29,277 nucleotides of DNA, from positions 1-29,277 of the IMG/VR virus record IMGVR_UViG_3300035701_000200, one strand, 5' to 3'. The DNA comes from a virus. Positions 21,947 through 28,107 of the stretch are shown piece by piece. The position numbers and the translations under genes were made by a program. How positions within the stretch are numbered: position 1 is the stretch's first letter; the number at the start of each line of letters is the position of its first letter. The notes under the pieces were generated by a model that was given only the letters and a program-made list of their open reading frames with translations, searched no databases and had not been told where the DNA came from.

Positions 21947-22275
21947 GGCACCTCCGGATATCCATTCTCTTCGTGAAATATTGGCATGTTTAATTGGACG
22001 GCTCTTGAATATTCCTTTTGAGCTCCCTCACTTCCTTGCCATTCCTTCAACATGAAAATCGCGTCGCATCGCTCAAGAAGTTCTAGCCCGCCGTCGATCC
22101 AAATCTGGTCATCACAAGCCCCGCCGAAGAAAGCCGTGTTTTTATGGGGACACAGGACAATCCAACCCCGCCTCCAGAGTTCGATAGCCGCTTGTTCGGC
22201 CCGATAGATATTCTGCATAATGCCCCATTCATGTTTATTCCGATAAGGGCCAGCTATATATATGACGCGCTTCAT
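21943..22275 (-). CDS. Nucleoside 2-deoxyribosyltransferase-like (DUF4406) protein
   Basis: A 110-residue Rossmann-like protein: VIYIAGPYRNKHEWGIMQNI (4-23), AIELWRRGWIVLCPH, then ERCDAIFMLKEWQGSEGAQK (68-87). The GPYR start and the 'aD.i.ml..W..S.Ga..E' end fit the DUF4406/deoxyribosyltransferase group, with the late Glu at the usual catalytic position. It may salvage deoxynucleosides or recycle modified bases. ATGA overlaps on both sides. Confidence 0.8.
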   Translation of the reverse strand: MKRVIYIAGPYRNKHEWGIMQNIYRAEQAAIELWRRGWIVLCPHKNTAFFGGACDDQIWIDGGLELLERCDAIFMLKEWQGSEGAQKEYSRAVQLNMPIFHEENGYPEVP

Positions 22276-22652
22276 TTCTTTGTTTTCTTCCCTTTCGGCT
22301 TGATCGTCCAGACCGCCGTAACCGTTAATCGCGATGTTTCTAACGGTTCACCCTTGACTGCATAACCCGAAACGTCGATTAATTTCAGGTGCAATTTCTC
22401 AGCATCCACGAGCCCCTGCGCCCTCACCCGCCCAGCAATCATCCACGGACCGAAGATGGGCCGCTTCTCCCCATCGCTGGGCGCAACGGCAACGGGCTTG
22501 CACGGCATGAACATATAGCAGCCGGAGCTGGCCATCTTCTCCATGCCGCACTCGAAACGCGGCTTGAACCCATTCTCCAGGAATTCTGCGCGATGTTCGC
22601 AACGAAAGCAGAGGCCGAGACCGAGAGTCTTTTCCGCTTCTTCGGCTTTCAT
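22272..22652 (-). CDS. Cys-containing phage protein of unknown function, 126 aa
   Basis: From ATG 22652, overlapping the upstream stop by four bases; the longer frame from 22751 would overlap by 100. The N-terminal half has C-x2-C and further Cys (LCFRCEHRAEFL, RFECGMEKMASSGCYMFMPC) and may bind zinc; the C-terminal half is beta-rich and ends in a basic tail (IKPKGKKTKK). Known to me only as a phage hypothetical. Confidence 0.65.
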   Translation of the reverse strand: MKAEEAEKTLGLGLCFRCEHRAEFLENGFKPRFECGMEKMASSGCYMFMPCKPVAVAPSDGEKRPIFGPWMIAGRVRAQGLVDAEKLHLKLIDVSGYAVKGEPLETSRLTVTAVWTIKPKGKKTKK

Positions 22653-22930
22653 TCTGCACCCGGAACCTGGATGAACACGTCTCCGTTCTCTTGCTTTTTC
22701 GTGTCTTCCATATTGGCTATCTGCCGACGGTACGTCTCGATCTTGGCGCATTCAAAGGCACCGATGATCTCGTTGAACACCCGATACGATATCCCGTGCT
22801 GTGTCAGATAAATTTGACCGAGCATCGTGATGAGATAGTTCAGCTCCCCGGCGGTATCGATGCGCAATCCTTTTACCCCAGTCTCGAAATCAAGGAACGA
22901 TTCACGCCGCGCCTTGGTAATATAGGGCAT
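22649..22930 (-). CDS. DUF6899-like phage protein, 93 aa
   Basis: Starts MPYITKARRESFLDFE at ATG 22930, sharing one base with the upstream TGA. GELNYLITMLGQIYLTQHGI, NEIIGAFECAKIETYRRQIA and KKQENGDVF match a widespread phage family ('G.l.Yli..l...yl...g..Y...n.iiGalec...E.YRr....yE..k..enGdV'). Function unknown; usually near replication or nucleotide genes. Confidence 0.75.
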   Translation of the reverse strand: MPYITKARRESFLDFETGVKGLRIDTAGELNYLITMLGQIYLTQHGISYRVFNEIIGAFECAKIETYRRQIANMEDTKKQENGDVFIQVPGAE

Positions 22931-23910
22931 CAGCAAATATCCCCAATGGAGGATTCGATAACTTCCGGCTTGTCAAGCCAGAAATCCCAGTCAGTTCGAC
23001 TGTCGAAAAGGTGGAAGTATCCGTTCTTGAGCATCCCGAATCCGGGGTTCCAGAACGGATGCGTCGTGGACTTGAGGTTCATGTATTCGATCTTCTGCAT
23101 ATCGAACATCCCGCCCAAGTCGATAGCGAGATATTGGCCGCTTATATCATACGCATAGCCTAAGAAGTGCCCGTGCGTATTGATGATATTCTTGTGAAAT
23201 TTGGCGGCTAAGAGCCTGGCAACGCCCATACTGACCCGGCTGTAGCTCCGGGGATGGACGCAGAGCCAGGCATCGCCGATCGTGAGCCTGTCATAGAGCG
23301 AATATTTAAACCGTTTTTTCCACGCCGGGCCGCTCCAGAGTTCAAAGAGATACTTAGCTTGCACGAGTCCATTCGTTTGCCGTCCAAGCCGATCTTCATG
23401 GTTCCCCTTGACGACGATGATCTCATCGAATTGATCCAGCATCGATTCAATGAGTCGCTTATTCTCAGCGGCCTCTTGCTCAAGTCTTGGTTTATTGTCC
23501 GAATAGTAGTGCGATGCAAACGCAAAATCCACGAGATCACCAATGACAATGAGTTTCTTGATACTGAACCGCTCGGCGACGGCGAGGCTTCGATTATGCC
23601 AGGGCACAGAAAAATATGGCGAATGATAGTCTGCCGTGATGATATAATCATCCATCGGGAGCTTGAGGTCGCCGTTGAAAACCGGGATGTCAAGGTTCTC
23701 TTCGAGTGTCCCCGCCGGGATGGCACCGTGCCGACGAAGGGCGTTGTCAATACAATGGACGGAGACGCCAATCTCGGCGGCAATCTGCTTGGCCTGCAAG
23801 CCGGATGCCTTTAATTTTCTGAGATGTTCCTTTGCCTCCGACGTCCAGTGGAACCGAGGCCAACCGGCCTCCGTCCTTGAGGTTGGCGAATCCGAGTTTA
23901 TGCCTTCGAT
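22930..23910 (-). CDS. Metallophosphoesterase with N-terminal helix-turn-helix; probable AUC start
   Basis: About 326 residues if started at ATC 23910. N-terminus: WTSEAKEHLRKLKASG then LQAKQIAAEIGVSVHCID, a full helix-turn-helix (about 22-62) like GcrA-type DNA-binding domains. Catalytic part: ADYHSPY (D94, H96), VIGDLVDF (124-128), VKGNHEDR (169-172), VHP and THGH (245-248), the calcineurin-like two-metal site. The next in-frame start, TTG 23799, would cut the helix-turn-helix in half and lacks a ribosome site, whereas AGGAGG lies five bases before the ATC. Possible roles are nucleic-acid end processing or ligand-gated DNA cleavage. Confidence 0.8.
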   Translation of the reverse strand: MEGINSDSPTSRTEAGWPRFHWTSEAKEHLRKLKASGLQAKQIAAEIGVSVHCIDNALRRHGAIPAGTLEENLDIPVFNGDLKLPMDDYIITADYHSPYFSVPWHNRSLAVAERFSIKKLIVIGDLVDFAFASHYYSDNKPRLEQEAAENKRLIESMLDQFDEIIVVKGNHEDRLGRQTNGLVQAKYLFELWSGPAWKKRFKYSLYDRLTIGDAWLCVHPRSYSRVSMGVARLLAAKFHKNIINTHGHFLGYAYDISGQYLAIDLGGMFDMQKIEYMNLKSTTHPFWNPGFGMLKNGYFHLFDSRTDWDFWLDKPEVIESSIGDIC

Positions 23911-23921
23911 GACAGCCTCCT
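23911..23921 (-). promoter_or_regulatory. Ribosome binding site that decides a non-AUG start
   Basis: AGGAGG-CTGTC-ATC: consensus Shine-Dalgarno at ideal spacing to an ATC codon, directly after the endolysin stop. No ATG, GTG or TTG occurs in frame before 23799. Confidence 0.6.
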
Positions 23922-23923
23922 AT

Positions 23924-24352
23924 TCATCCGTTCCACCTTGCCCCTGGATGCCATGCCTGTAATATCTGGGGAATAATGCAATATCCTCTATCGATGTGAA
24001 TGAACGTTCCCTTTTTGGTATAAACGCCCATGCGGAGATTCGGGGCCACGAGATTGACCACCGTGACTAATTCCTCTACTTCGCCGATATTTTTCGCATC
24101 GATGTCTAATGCCAGACCAAATAGGTGAATGCTCAACGGTTCGCCGCCGATGTCAGCATTGTGTTTCGGGCATCGATAGCCGGACGAGATGCGCAGGGGC
24201 CGATTGAGCGTTGCGCGGATATCCTCATAGGCATGAAAAAGCTGTTGATGTCCAAGGCTCTCCGTGTCGTATGGGACGGCGCCACAGCAGGGACAGCGAT
24301 ACTCCGAGAGCATAATGTGGCCGGAGACGTATTTGCCCGTCATGGCAGTCAT
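23924..24352 (-). CDS. Endolysin, peptidase M15 family
   Basis: A 142-residue L-alanyl-D-glutamate or D-Ala-D-Ala type peptidase. LRISSGYRCPKHNADIGG (53-70), SIHLFGLALDID (74-85) and FIHIDRG (117-123) give the zinc ligands H76, D83 and H119 of the M15 fold. N-terminal YRCPCCGAVPY is a Cys pair often seen in phage M15 lysins. It cuts the peptide part of peptidoglycan at lysis. No signal peptide, so it needs the holin. Overlaps the previous gene by four bases. Confidence 0.9.
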   Translation of the reverse strand: MTAMTGKYVSGHIMLSEYRCPCCGAVPYDTESLGHQQLFHAYEDIRATLNRPLRISSGYRCPKHNADIGGEPLSIHLFGLALDIDAKNIGEVEELVTVVNLVAPNLRMGVYTKKGTFIHIDRGYCIIPQILQAWHPGARWNG

Positions 24353-24780
24353 ACTCGATGGAGCCTCCGCATACTATCCCCCCTTGATATCTTCGGGGGC
24401 CACCCTTCACTACCGTTCCCAAAGCAGACCGCAAAACAATAGGCGCAATAGGTTAATTTATTTTTTGTCTTGGCATATTTACGCAGGGTCCATTGACCGC
24501 ATTTAACGCAAATCGCTTTTCTCTCAACTTTTTGATTCAGCTTTTTGATGGTTTTATTAATTTCCCGCAAGTGATATATTCCGCTATGTTCATTTATTGT
24601 TTTAGTTTGCGGGGGTTTTTCGTTCTCTATAAACCCCAATATTTCATTGAAGCATTCTATGCGATGTTTTCTCTCCGAGGTAATGTGTACGTCTAGGCCT
24701 TCCCACCCTTTGCGTTCCTGATCATCCATGCGAATCTTTTCATAAAGGTTTTGTCTTTCCTTGTAACTCAACTTCGGCAT
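24349..24780 (-). CDS. Zinc-ribbon protein of unknown function, 143 aa
   Basis: Helical N-terminal half (LSYKERQNLYEKIRMDDQER) with many Lys and Glu, then a zinc ribbon: CVKCG (about 91-95) and CAYC (about 112-115). A/T-rich. A six-pair inverted repeat GTAGTA/TACTAC just before the ATG would put the ribosome site in a loop. Directly before the endolysin, so perhaps a regulator of lysis or late genes (inference). Confidence 0.65.
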   Translation of the reverse strand: MPKLSYKERQNLYEKIRMDDQERKGWEGLDVHITSERKHRIECFNEILGFIENEKPPQTKTINEHSGIYHLREINKTIKKLNQKVERKAICVKCGQWTLRKYAKTKNKLTYCAYCFAVCFGNGSEGWPPKISRGDSMRRLHRV

Positions 24781-24889
24781 GTAGTACCTGTACCTTCACT
24801 ACTACCTTAGCGCCGAAATTAAGATGGCGCAAAAAAGAGAAGGAATTAGCAAAAAAGGCGGGGAAAAACGAGAAAAAGAGGGGGAACGC
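24781..24889 (-). other. Intergenic pyrimidine-rich leader
   Basis: On the minus strand this spacer is almost purely C/T over about 60 bases, with T-tracts of five and six, followed by GCGCC...GGCGC and GTAGTA...TACTAC inverted repeats. It could terminate transcripts or serve as a rho-loading or leader region; no clear promoter. Confidence 0.3.
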
Positions 24890-25240
24890 CTAGTTCAAGA
24901 AGGTCGCTGCCTTTAGGTTTTCATCAATCCAGCAGTTATCTTTCCATGCGAATTGACGAAATGCGTGTTCGCCCTCGCCGCGAATCCAGATTTCTTTCTG
25001 GATCATCTGAGAATTCGGACAGGGATACTGTTCTAGCCGCTTGACCTGCTCAGCGAACCATTGGCATCCGATAATCGCTTCAATCCCGATAGCGATAACG
25101 CGCCATTCGGCGGCACGGGCGGCCATGATGCAAAATGTTTGGTTATGAGCCCGCTCGGTCTTGTATCCCGCATCGATTAGCGTTTTGCACGCCGCACCCT
25201 TGGCCGTGTTCAATTTCTTGTTGACGGCTTTCTCTGGCAT
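24890..25240 (-). CDS. Unknown protein, possible degenerate nuclease fold, 116 aa
   Basis: From ATG 25240 with GAGGAGGG six bases upstream. NTAKGAACKTLIDAGYKTER, RVIAIGIEAI and KRLEQYPCPNSQMIQKEIWI with a following basic/aromatic strand recall small PD-(D/E)xK-like phage proteins, but the catalytic Asp and Q-x-K triad is not visible, so it may be inactive or unrelated. Its first 98 bases lie under the end of the HNH gene. Confidence 0.6.
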   Translation of the reverse strand: MPEKAVNKKLNTAKGAACKTLIDAGYKTERAHNQTFCIMAARAAEWRVIAIGIEAIIGCQWFAEQVKRLEQYPCPNSQMIQKEIWIRGEGEHAFRQFAWKDNCWIDENLKAATFLN

Positions 25241-25724
25241 TAATTCCCTCCTCGCAAATACGATGATATCTAAAATGTTCGGAGCTAGATGAAAACAACA
25301 TGAGATTTTCAATGCGATTATCGTCCTTGATCCCATTAATATGGTGAACTACTTCTTCGGATCGAAGGCGTCTCCCGAGCCTATCTTCGATCACCAACCG
25401 GTGCTCGGGAACAGAAACACAACCATGCGTTCGCTTGTTTTCCCGTGCGGATAAGTTGATATAACCTCCACTCGTGCGATATTTTCTAATATCACGACGG
25501 TGATGTTCGCCTCTTATCTTTTGGATTCTATCTTGATAGAGGATGCGTGCCTCCTCGCCGGTTCGACTTGGGATTTGATATTTCTTCATATAATACAAAA
25601 TCGCTTGATTAGAACGCCCAAATTCTCGTGCAATATTGCATACGCTCCTTTTGAGATCACAGTATTGATGGCGAAGCCAATGCTGATCATGATATGGCGG
25701 CTTGAATCCGTGGATATAGCTCAT
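25143..25724 (-). CDS. HNH homing-type endonuclease
   Basis: A 193-residue protein. N-terminal helix-turn-helix (CDLKRSVCNIAREFGRSNQA, about 22-41), a linker, then the HNH domain: PEHRLVIEDRLGRRL, EEVVHHINGIKDDNRIENL, FSSSSEHFRYH (about 105-155), the standard HNH_3 layout of phage-borne homing enzymes. The last 35 residues (GINARESRQQEIEHG...) read through the start of the next gene and are probably not native to the domain. AGGAG precedes the ATG and a sigma70-like promoter lies in the spacer. A free-standing mobile gene. Confidence 0.85.
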   Translation of the reverse strand: MSYIHGFKPPYHDQHWLRHQYCDLKRSVCNIAREFGRSNQAILYYMKKYQIPSRTGEEARILYQDRIQKIRGEHHRRDIRKYRTSGGYINLSARENKRTHGCVSVPEHRLVIEDRLGRRLRSEEVVHHINGIKDDNRIENLMLFSSSSEHFRYHRICEEGINARESRQQEIEHGQGCGVQNANRCGIQDRAGS

Positions 25725-25744
25725 GTTATTCTCCTATCCCCTTT

Positions 25745-25773
25745 ATTATACAGTGATTTACATGGTCTTTCAA
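25745..25773 (-). promoter_or_regulatory. Sigma70-like promoter before the HNH gene
   Basis: TTGAAA (25773-25768), 17-base spacer, TATAAT (25750-25745), ending about 20 bases before the HNH ATG. The best promoter match I find in the window. Confidence 0.7.
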
Positions 25774-25830
25774 GTCCCTGGCTACGATATATAGTGATGG
25801 CATGATAAAAAAATTTAAGTCCTCGCCCTC

Positions 25831-25989
25831 CTATTCCATGCGGCGATAGCCTCTTCTTGCGTCCTCAACGTCGCTTGGGATGTAGTCGATCCGCTTATGG
25901 CAATAGCTACACAGCCGCCCGGTGGTGCACTTGACCAGCGTCGCAGAGTGAATCCGGTCGGGGACGTATGGCCTGTAATGGCGGTTCAT
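25831..25989 (-). CDS. Small Cys-containing protein, possibly a frameshifted Lar-like gene
   Basis: 52 residues: MNRHYRPYVPDRIHSATLVK, then CTTGRLCSYCHKRIDY with a C-x2-C-H knuckle, ending RRGYRRME. Overlaps the methyltransferase gene by four bases. Shifting by +1 near base 25860 gives QEEAIAAWNRRART, the usual C-terminus of Lar-like zinc ribbons, so the gene may carry a one-base change; the frame here would then be a truncated product. Confidence 0.5.
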   Translation of the reverse strand: MNRHYRPYVPDRIHSATLVKCTTGRLCSYCHKRIDYIPSDVEDARRGYRRME

Positions 25990-26444
25990 GCGTTCCCCCT
26001 TGGCGATGCCCGTTTTATATAGCGGTCATAGATTACAATGGTTCCGGCCGTCGCTAGATTCAATGAGAAGGACCTTGCCGATTCGATAATGATGGTTTTA
26101 TGTTTTGTGGTAATGGAATCTGGAATTCCCTTATCCTCGGCTCCAAGCAAATAAATGGCTCGTTCGGGATGATCGAATTTCTTGAGGGAAATTGCATTTT
26201 CATTATTCTCGATACAGATGAGTTGACAATCATGGGGAATATGGTTAAGGAATTCATCCATTGATAGAAAATGGAATAAAGGAACATGACGAAACGCTGC
26301 GACCGTATCGCTTGCTTGTTTCTCGTATCGCCGTTCAATGGTAAAGATAAATGCCGCCCCAAAAATATAGGCGGATCGCCAGAGTGTTCCGACATTAACG
26401 TCTCTTTTTATGCCATGAACGCCGATGGCAAAATAACCCCTCAT
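25986..26444 (-). CDS. SPOUT (SpoU/TrmH) RNA 2'-O-methyltransferase
   Basis: A 152-residue SpoU-fold enzyme with all three motifs: NVGTLWRSA (17-25) where Asn and Arg act on the RNA ribose, IYLLGAEDKGIPD (97-109) for SAM binding, and SFSLNLATAGTIVIYD (125-140) forming the knot. It would methylate a ribose in tRNA or rRNA. From ATG 26444, overlapping the upstream stop by four bases; the longer open frame upstream is a shadow of that gene. A trefoil-knot RNA methyltransferase is uncommon in phages. Confidence 0.85.
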   Translation of the reverse strand: MRGYFAIGVHGIKRDVNVGTLWRSAYIFGAAFIFTIERRYEKQASDTVAAFRHVPLFHFLSMDEFLNHIPHDCQLICIENNENAISLKKFDHPERAIYLLGAEDKGIPDSITTKHKTIIIESARSFSLNLATAGTIVIYDRYIKRASPRGNA

Positions 26445-26611
26445 GCATTCCCTTTCCACGCTCGATAGCCCTGGCAGTCTCGCCCGCACGTGTCGGGCGG
26501 AACGGTTCGCTGGTATAGAATGCAGGCTACTTCTTCTTTCGTGGACTCGGCAAGCGCATGGAAGAGGCAGGGCGCCGTCCACTTCGGCTTGGGCTTGTCG
26601 GGCGGGTTCAT
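26441..26611 (-). CDS. Small Cys-containing protein, 56 aa
   Basis: Starts MNPPDKPKPKWTAPCLFHAL at 26611, with AGGAG seven bases upstream and an ATGA overlap with the microprotein before it. Cys at 15, about 30 and a C-x3-C near the end (DTCGRDCQGY). Could bind metal; no known family. Confidence 0.6.
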   Translation of the reverse strand: MNPPDKPKPKWTAPCLFHALAESTKEEVACILYQRTVPPDTCGRDCQGYRAWKGNA

Positions 26612-26694
26612 GCGGATCTCCTGTCCTCGTAGATTGCATATCCGATCCCGCTCACGAAGGCCGCAATGTAGATTAGGACGACATAGAACATCAT
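26608..26694 (-). CDS. Membrane microprotein, 28 aa
   Basis: MMFYVVLIYIAAFVSGIGYA then IYEDRRSA: one membrane helix and a short charged tail. GGGGGAG precedes the ATG, and it has four-base ATGA overlaps with RusA before and the next gene after, which is hard to explain by chance. Function unknown. Confidence 0.6.
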   Translation of the reverse strand: MMFYVVLIYIAAFVSGIGYAIYEDRRSA

Positions 26695-27089
26695 AACTCC
26701 CCCACGATAACCTCAACCCGAGGCTTCGGCGAATATGCCTTAACGACCTCGACCCAAACGATCTGTTTATCGTCCACGTATGCGAGCCCGTTCAGTGCGT
26801 CCTCAATAATTTTCAGCACGTTCGAGATGTCCGGCTTAATCGTCGGGTAAATCTTGGCGCCTTTCTTCAATTTCCGTTTTGTCTCTTTCGACGGCATGAT
26901 GAAGATCGACAGCGTTATCCTCGCGGGGCCGGGCATCGGCACGAAGTTGGGATACTTAGCCGCGAAGGTCTGTTTCACGAGCGCCTCATAGTTGACCGTC
27001 TTGGCCGGGGTAAAGGCGTGCCCTGTCCTACACACGCGGGCACGTTGCTTGCCGACAGGATTGCCGGGGATCGTCAGGCTGATGGTCAT
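26691..27089 (-). CDS. rusA: RusA-type Holliday junction resolvase
   Basis: A 132-residue endodeoxyribonuclease from ATG 27089 (four-base overlap with the previous gene; the longer frame has no site). LTIPGNPVGKQRARV (5-19) is the RusA N-terminus; KPDISNVLKIIEDALNGLAY followed by VDDKQIV (105-111) contains the acidic residues D87, D97, D106 and D107 and the Lys/Asn pair of the active site. As a dimer it resolves four-way junctions made during phage replication and recombination before packaging. Confidence 0.93.
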   Translation of the reverse strand: MTISLTIPGNPVGKQRARVCRTGHAFTPAKTVNYEALVKQTFAAKYPNFVPMPGPARITLSIFIMPSKETKRKLKKGAKIYPTIKPDISNVLKIIEDALNGLAYVDDKQIVWVEVVKAYSPKPRVEVIVGEL

Positions 27090-27418
27090 ATCCCTAATCC
27101 CAACTGTTCCGCCGGCGGGGCGAGCTGCGGATTGAACGCAAGGATCGTCCCCACGCGCCTGTGCGCCTGGATCGGACCCCATGCCTTCGTGATGTAAACC
27201 TTGAACTCCTGCACCTCAGCTACCGTCTGGGGAAGGAATAGACCGTCCTCGCATGAGCAAATGGGAAGCCCGGAGTACAGCTCCCGGCAGTCCCTGTCCG
27301 TGAGCGTTGGGCGATATAGCCTTAGCTCGGCTAGCAGCACCTTGCGCGGCATGGCATTAGATCGCCCGCGATGGCCCTGCATAACCACCATGATCTGGTT
27401 GCGTAAAATGGTATTCAT
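27086..27418 (-). CDS. Winged-helix-like phage protein, 110 aa
   Basis: MNTILRNQIMVVMQGHRGRS, then ILAELRLYRPTLTDRDCREL-like helices and GLPICSCEDGLFLPQTVAEV followed by EFKVYITKAWGPIQAHRR. The 'g..n.i....l........dR..Re....lP.....GlflP.t..E..ef..y' pattern is that of phage helix-turn-helix proteins near replication genes. Probably binds DNA; target unknown. Confidence 0.65.
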   Translation of the reverse strand: MNTILRNQIMVVMQGHRGRSNAMPRKVLLAELRLYRPTLTDRDCRELYSGLPICSCEDGLFLPQTVAEVQEFKVYITKAWGPIQAHRRVGTILAFNPQLAPPAEQLGLGI

Positions 27419-27421
27419 GGC

Positions 27422-27487
27422 TTAAACGTCTTCCACGCACTTGGTTTCCTTGTCGATTTCGACGATGATTTTTCGCTTTTCGCTCAA
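27422..27487 (-). CDS. Possible microprotein, 21 aa
   Basis: TTG start after GGGAGATTTAAC gives MSEKRKIIVEIDKETKCVED and one more residue. The beta-strand pattern KIIVEIDKET looks like the start of small phage proteins such as DUF2997, so this may be a truncated copy. Weak start codon and short length keep it doubtful. Confidence 0.35.
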   Translation of the reverse strand: MSEKRKIIVEIDKETKCVEDV

Positions 27488-27488
27488 G

Positions 27489-27734
27489 TTAAATCTCCCT
27501 TCTCGCGAAATCACAAAGCAACCCACGCAACGTACTCCAGGGTTCATCGGCACATCTTTTCCTAAACCCATTTGATCTTGAATCAAACCAAATGATTATT
27601 TCCTTAGACGCTTTTCGCAATTCGTCGAACGCCCGGAGTCGGGCGATGATGGCGTCCGCCTCAGATTTAAATATCCAGGAAAAATTTGACGCCTTTAATG
27701 TTTTGATTAATTCCTCCGTGCTGTATTTGCTCAT
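27489..27734 (-). CDS. Tandem paralogue A, 81 aa, unknown
   Basis: Starts MSKYSTEELIKTLKAS and contains EADAIIARLRAFDELRKASK, matching its upstream neighbour (YSTEEL.K and DAIIARLRA.D.L..A.K). Ends with an extra WSTLRGLLCDFARREI. GAGGAG ribosome site and ATGA overlap. Helical, probably binds another protein; function unknown. Confidence 0.7.
   Translation of the reverse strand: MSKYSTEELIKTLKASNFSWIFKSEADAIIARLRAFDELRKASKEIIIWFDSRSNGFRKRCADEPWSTLRGLLCDFARREI
27630..27657 (-). repeat. 28-bp direct repeat, copy 1
   Basis: Encodes the shared DAIIARLRA segment of paralogue A; identical in bases to copy 2, which lies exactly 200 bases away. Confidence 0.85.
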
Positions 27735-27934
27735 TTCTCCTCCTTCCCCTCGTAGTCGGCGATGGCCTTGTTCAGTTCATCCCAATGAAGGCAATCCGCT
27801 CGCTTCGCCGCCTCGCACAGCCTGTCCGCCGCCCGGAGTCGGGCGATGATGGCGTCCCTCTTTGCAGGTATTAGTAGGGTTTTCCAATATTGAACCGACT
27901 TCACCAATTCTTCAGTACTGTACTCCTCGCTCAT
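27731..27934 (-). CDS. Tandem paralogue B, 67 aa, unknown
   Basis: Starts MSEEYSTEELVKSVQYWKTL at ATG 27934, coupled to the upstream Lar-like stop (AAATGA). Shares YSTEEL and RDAIIARLRAADRLCEAAK with paralogue A. The frame opens six codons earlier (MEQEGQ), but those bases encode the end of the upstream gene. Helical; the acidic tail ends YEGKEEK. Confidence 0.7.
   Translation of the reverse strand: MSEEYSTEELVKSVQYWKTLLIPAKRDAIIARLRAADRLCEAAKRADCLHWDELNKAIADYEGKEEK
27830..27857 (-). repeat. 28-bp direct repeat, copy 2
   Basis: Same bases as copy 1, in the paralogue B gene. Marks a recent duplication or gene conversion. Confidence 0.85.
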
Positions 27935-28107
27935 TTGGCCCTCCTGTTCCATCTATCTATAGCCGTCTTTTCCGATTTTATGCCGCTCGGCCCCCTGGCC
28001 CCACACCCGCACATAACTTGCGGTGCTGAATCAGGCCAATCCCGACTTACAAACACGCCCTCTATTCCGCAGAACGGACACGGAAGTAATCTTTCTTGTT
28101 TCTTCAT
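27931..28107 (-). CDS. Lar-like zinc-ribbon protein, 58 aa
   Basis: Starts MKKQERLLPCPFCGIEGVF, has a second Cys pair MCGCGA and ends with TAIDRWNRRAK, the full signature of the Lar (restriction alleviation) type zinc ribbons in phages. Family members counter host type I restriction in Rac prophage, though most phage copies are untested. ATGA overlaps on both sides; the AGG AGG codons of WNRR supply the ribosome site for the next gene. Confidence 0.8.
   Translation of the reverse strand: MKKQERLLPCPFCGIEGVFVSRDWPDSAPQVMCGCGARGPSGIKSEKTAIDRWNRRAK

Noticed and set aside
24781-24889. A rho-independent terminator in the pyrimidine-rich spacer
   Set aside because: T-tracts are present, but no stable stem precedes them; the nearest inverted repeats come after the T-tracts.
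26444-26639. N-terminal extension of the SPOUT methyltransferase frame
   Set aside because: These 65 codons lie over the upstream small gene in another frame and do not look like protein; ATG 26444 is coupled to that gene's stop.
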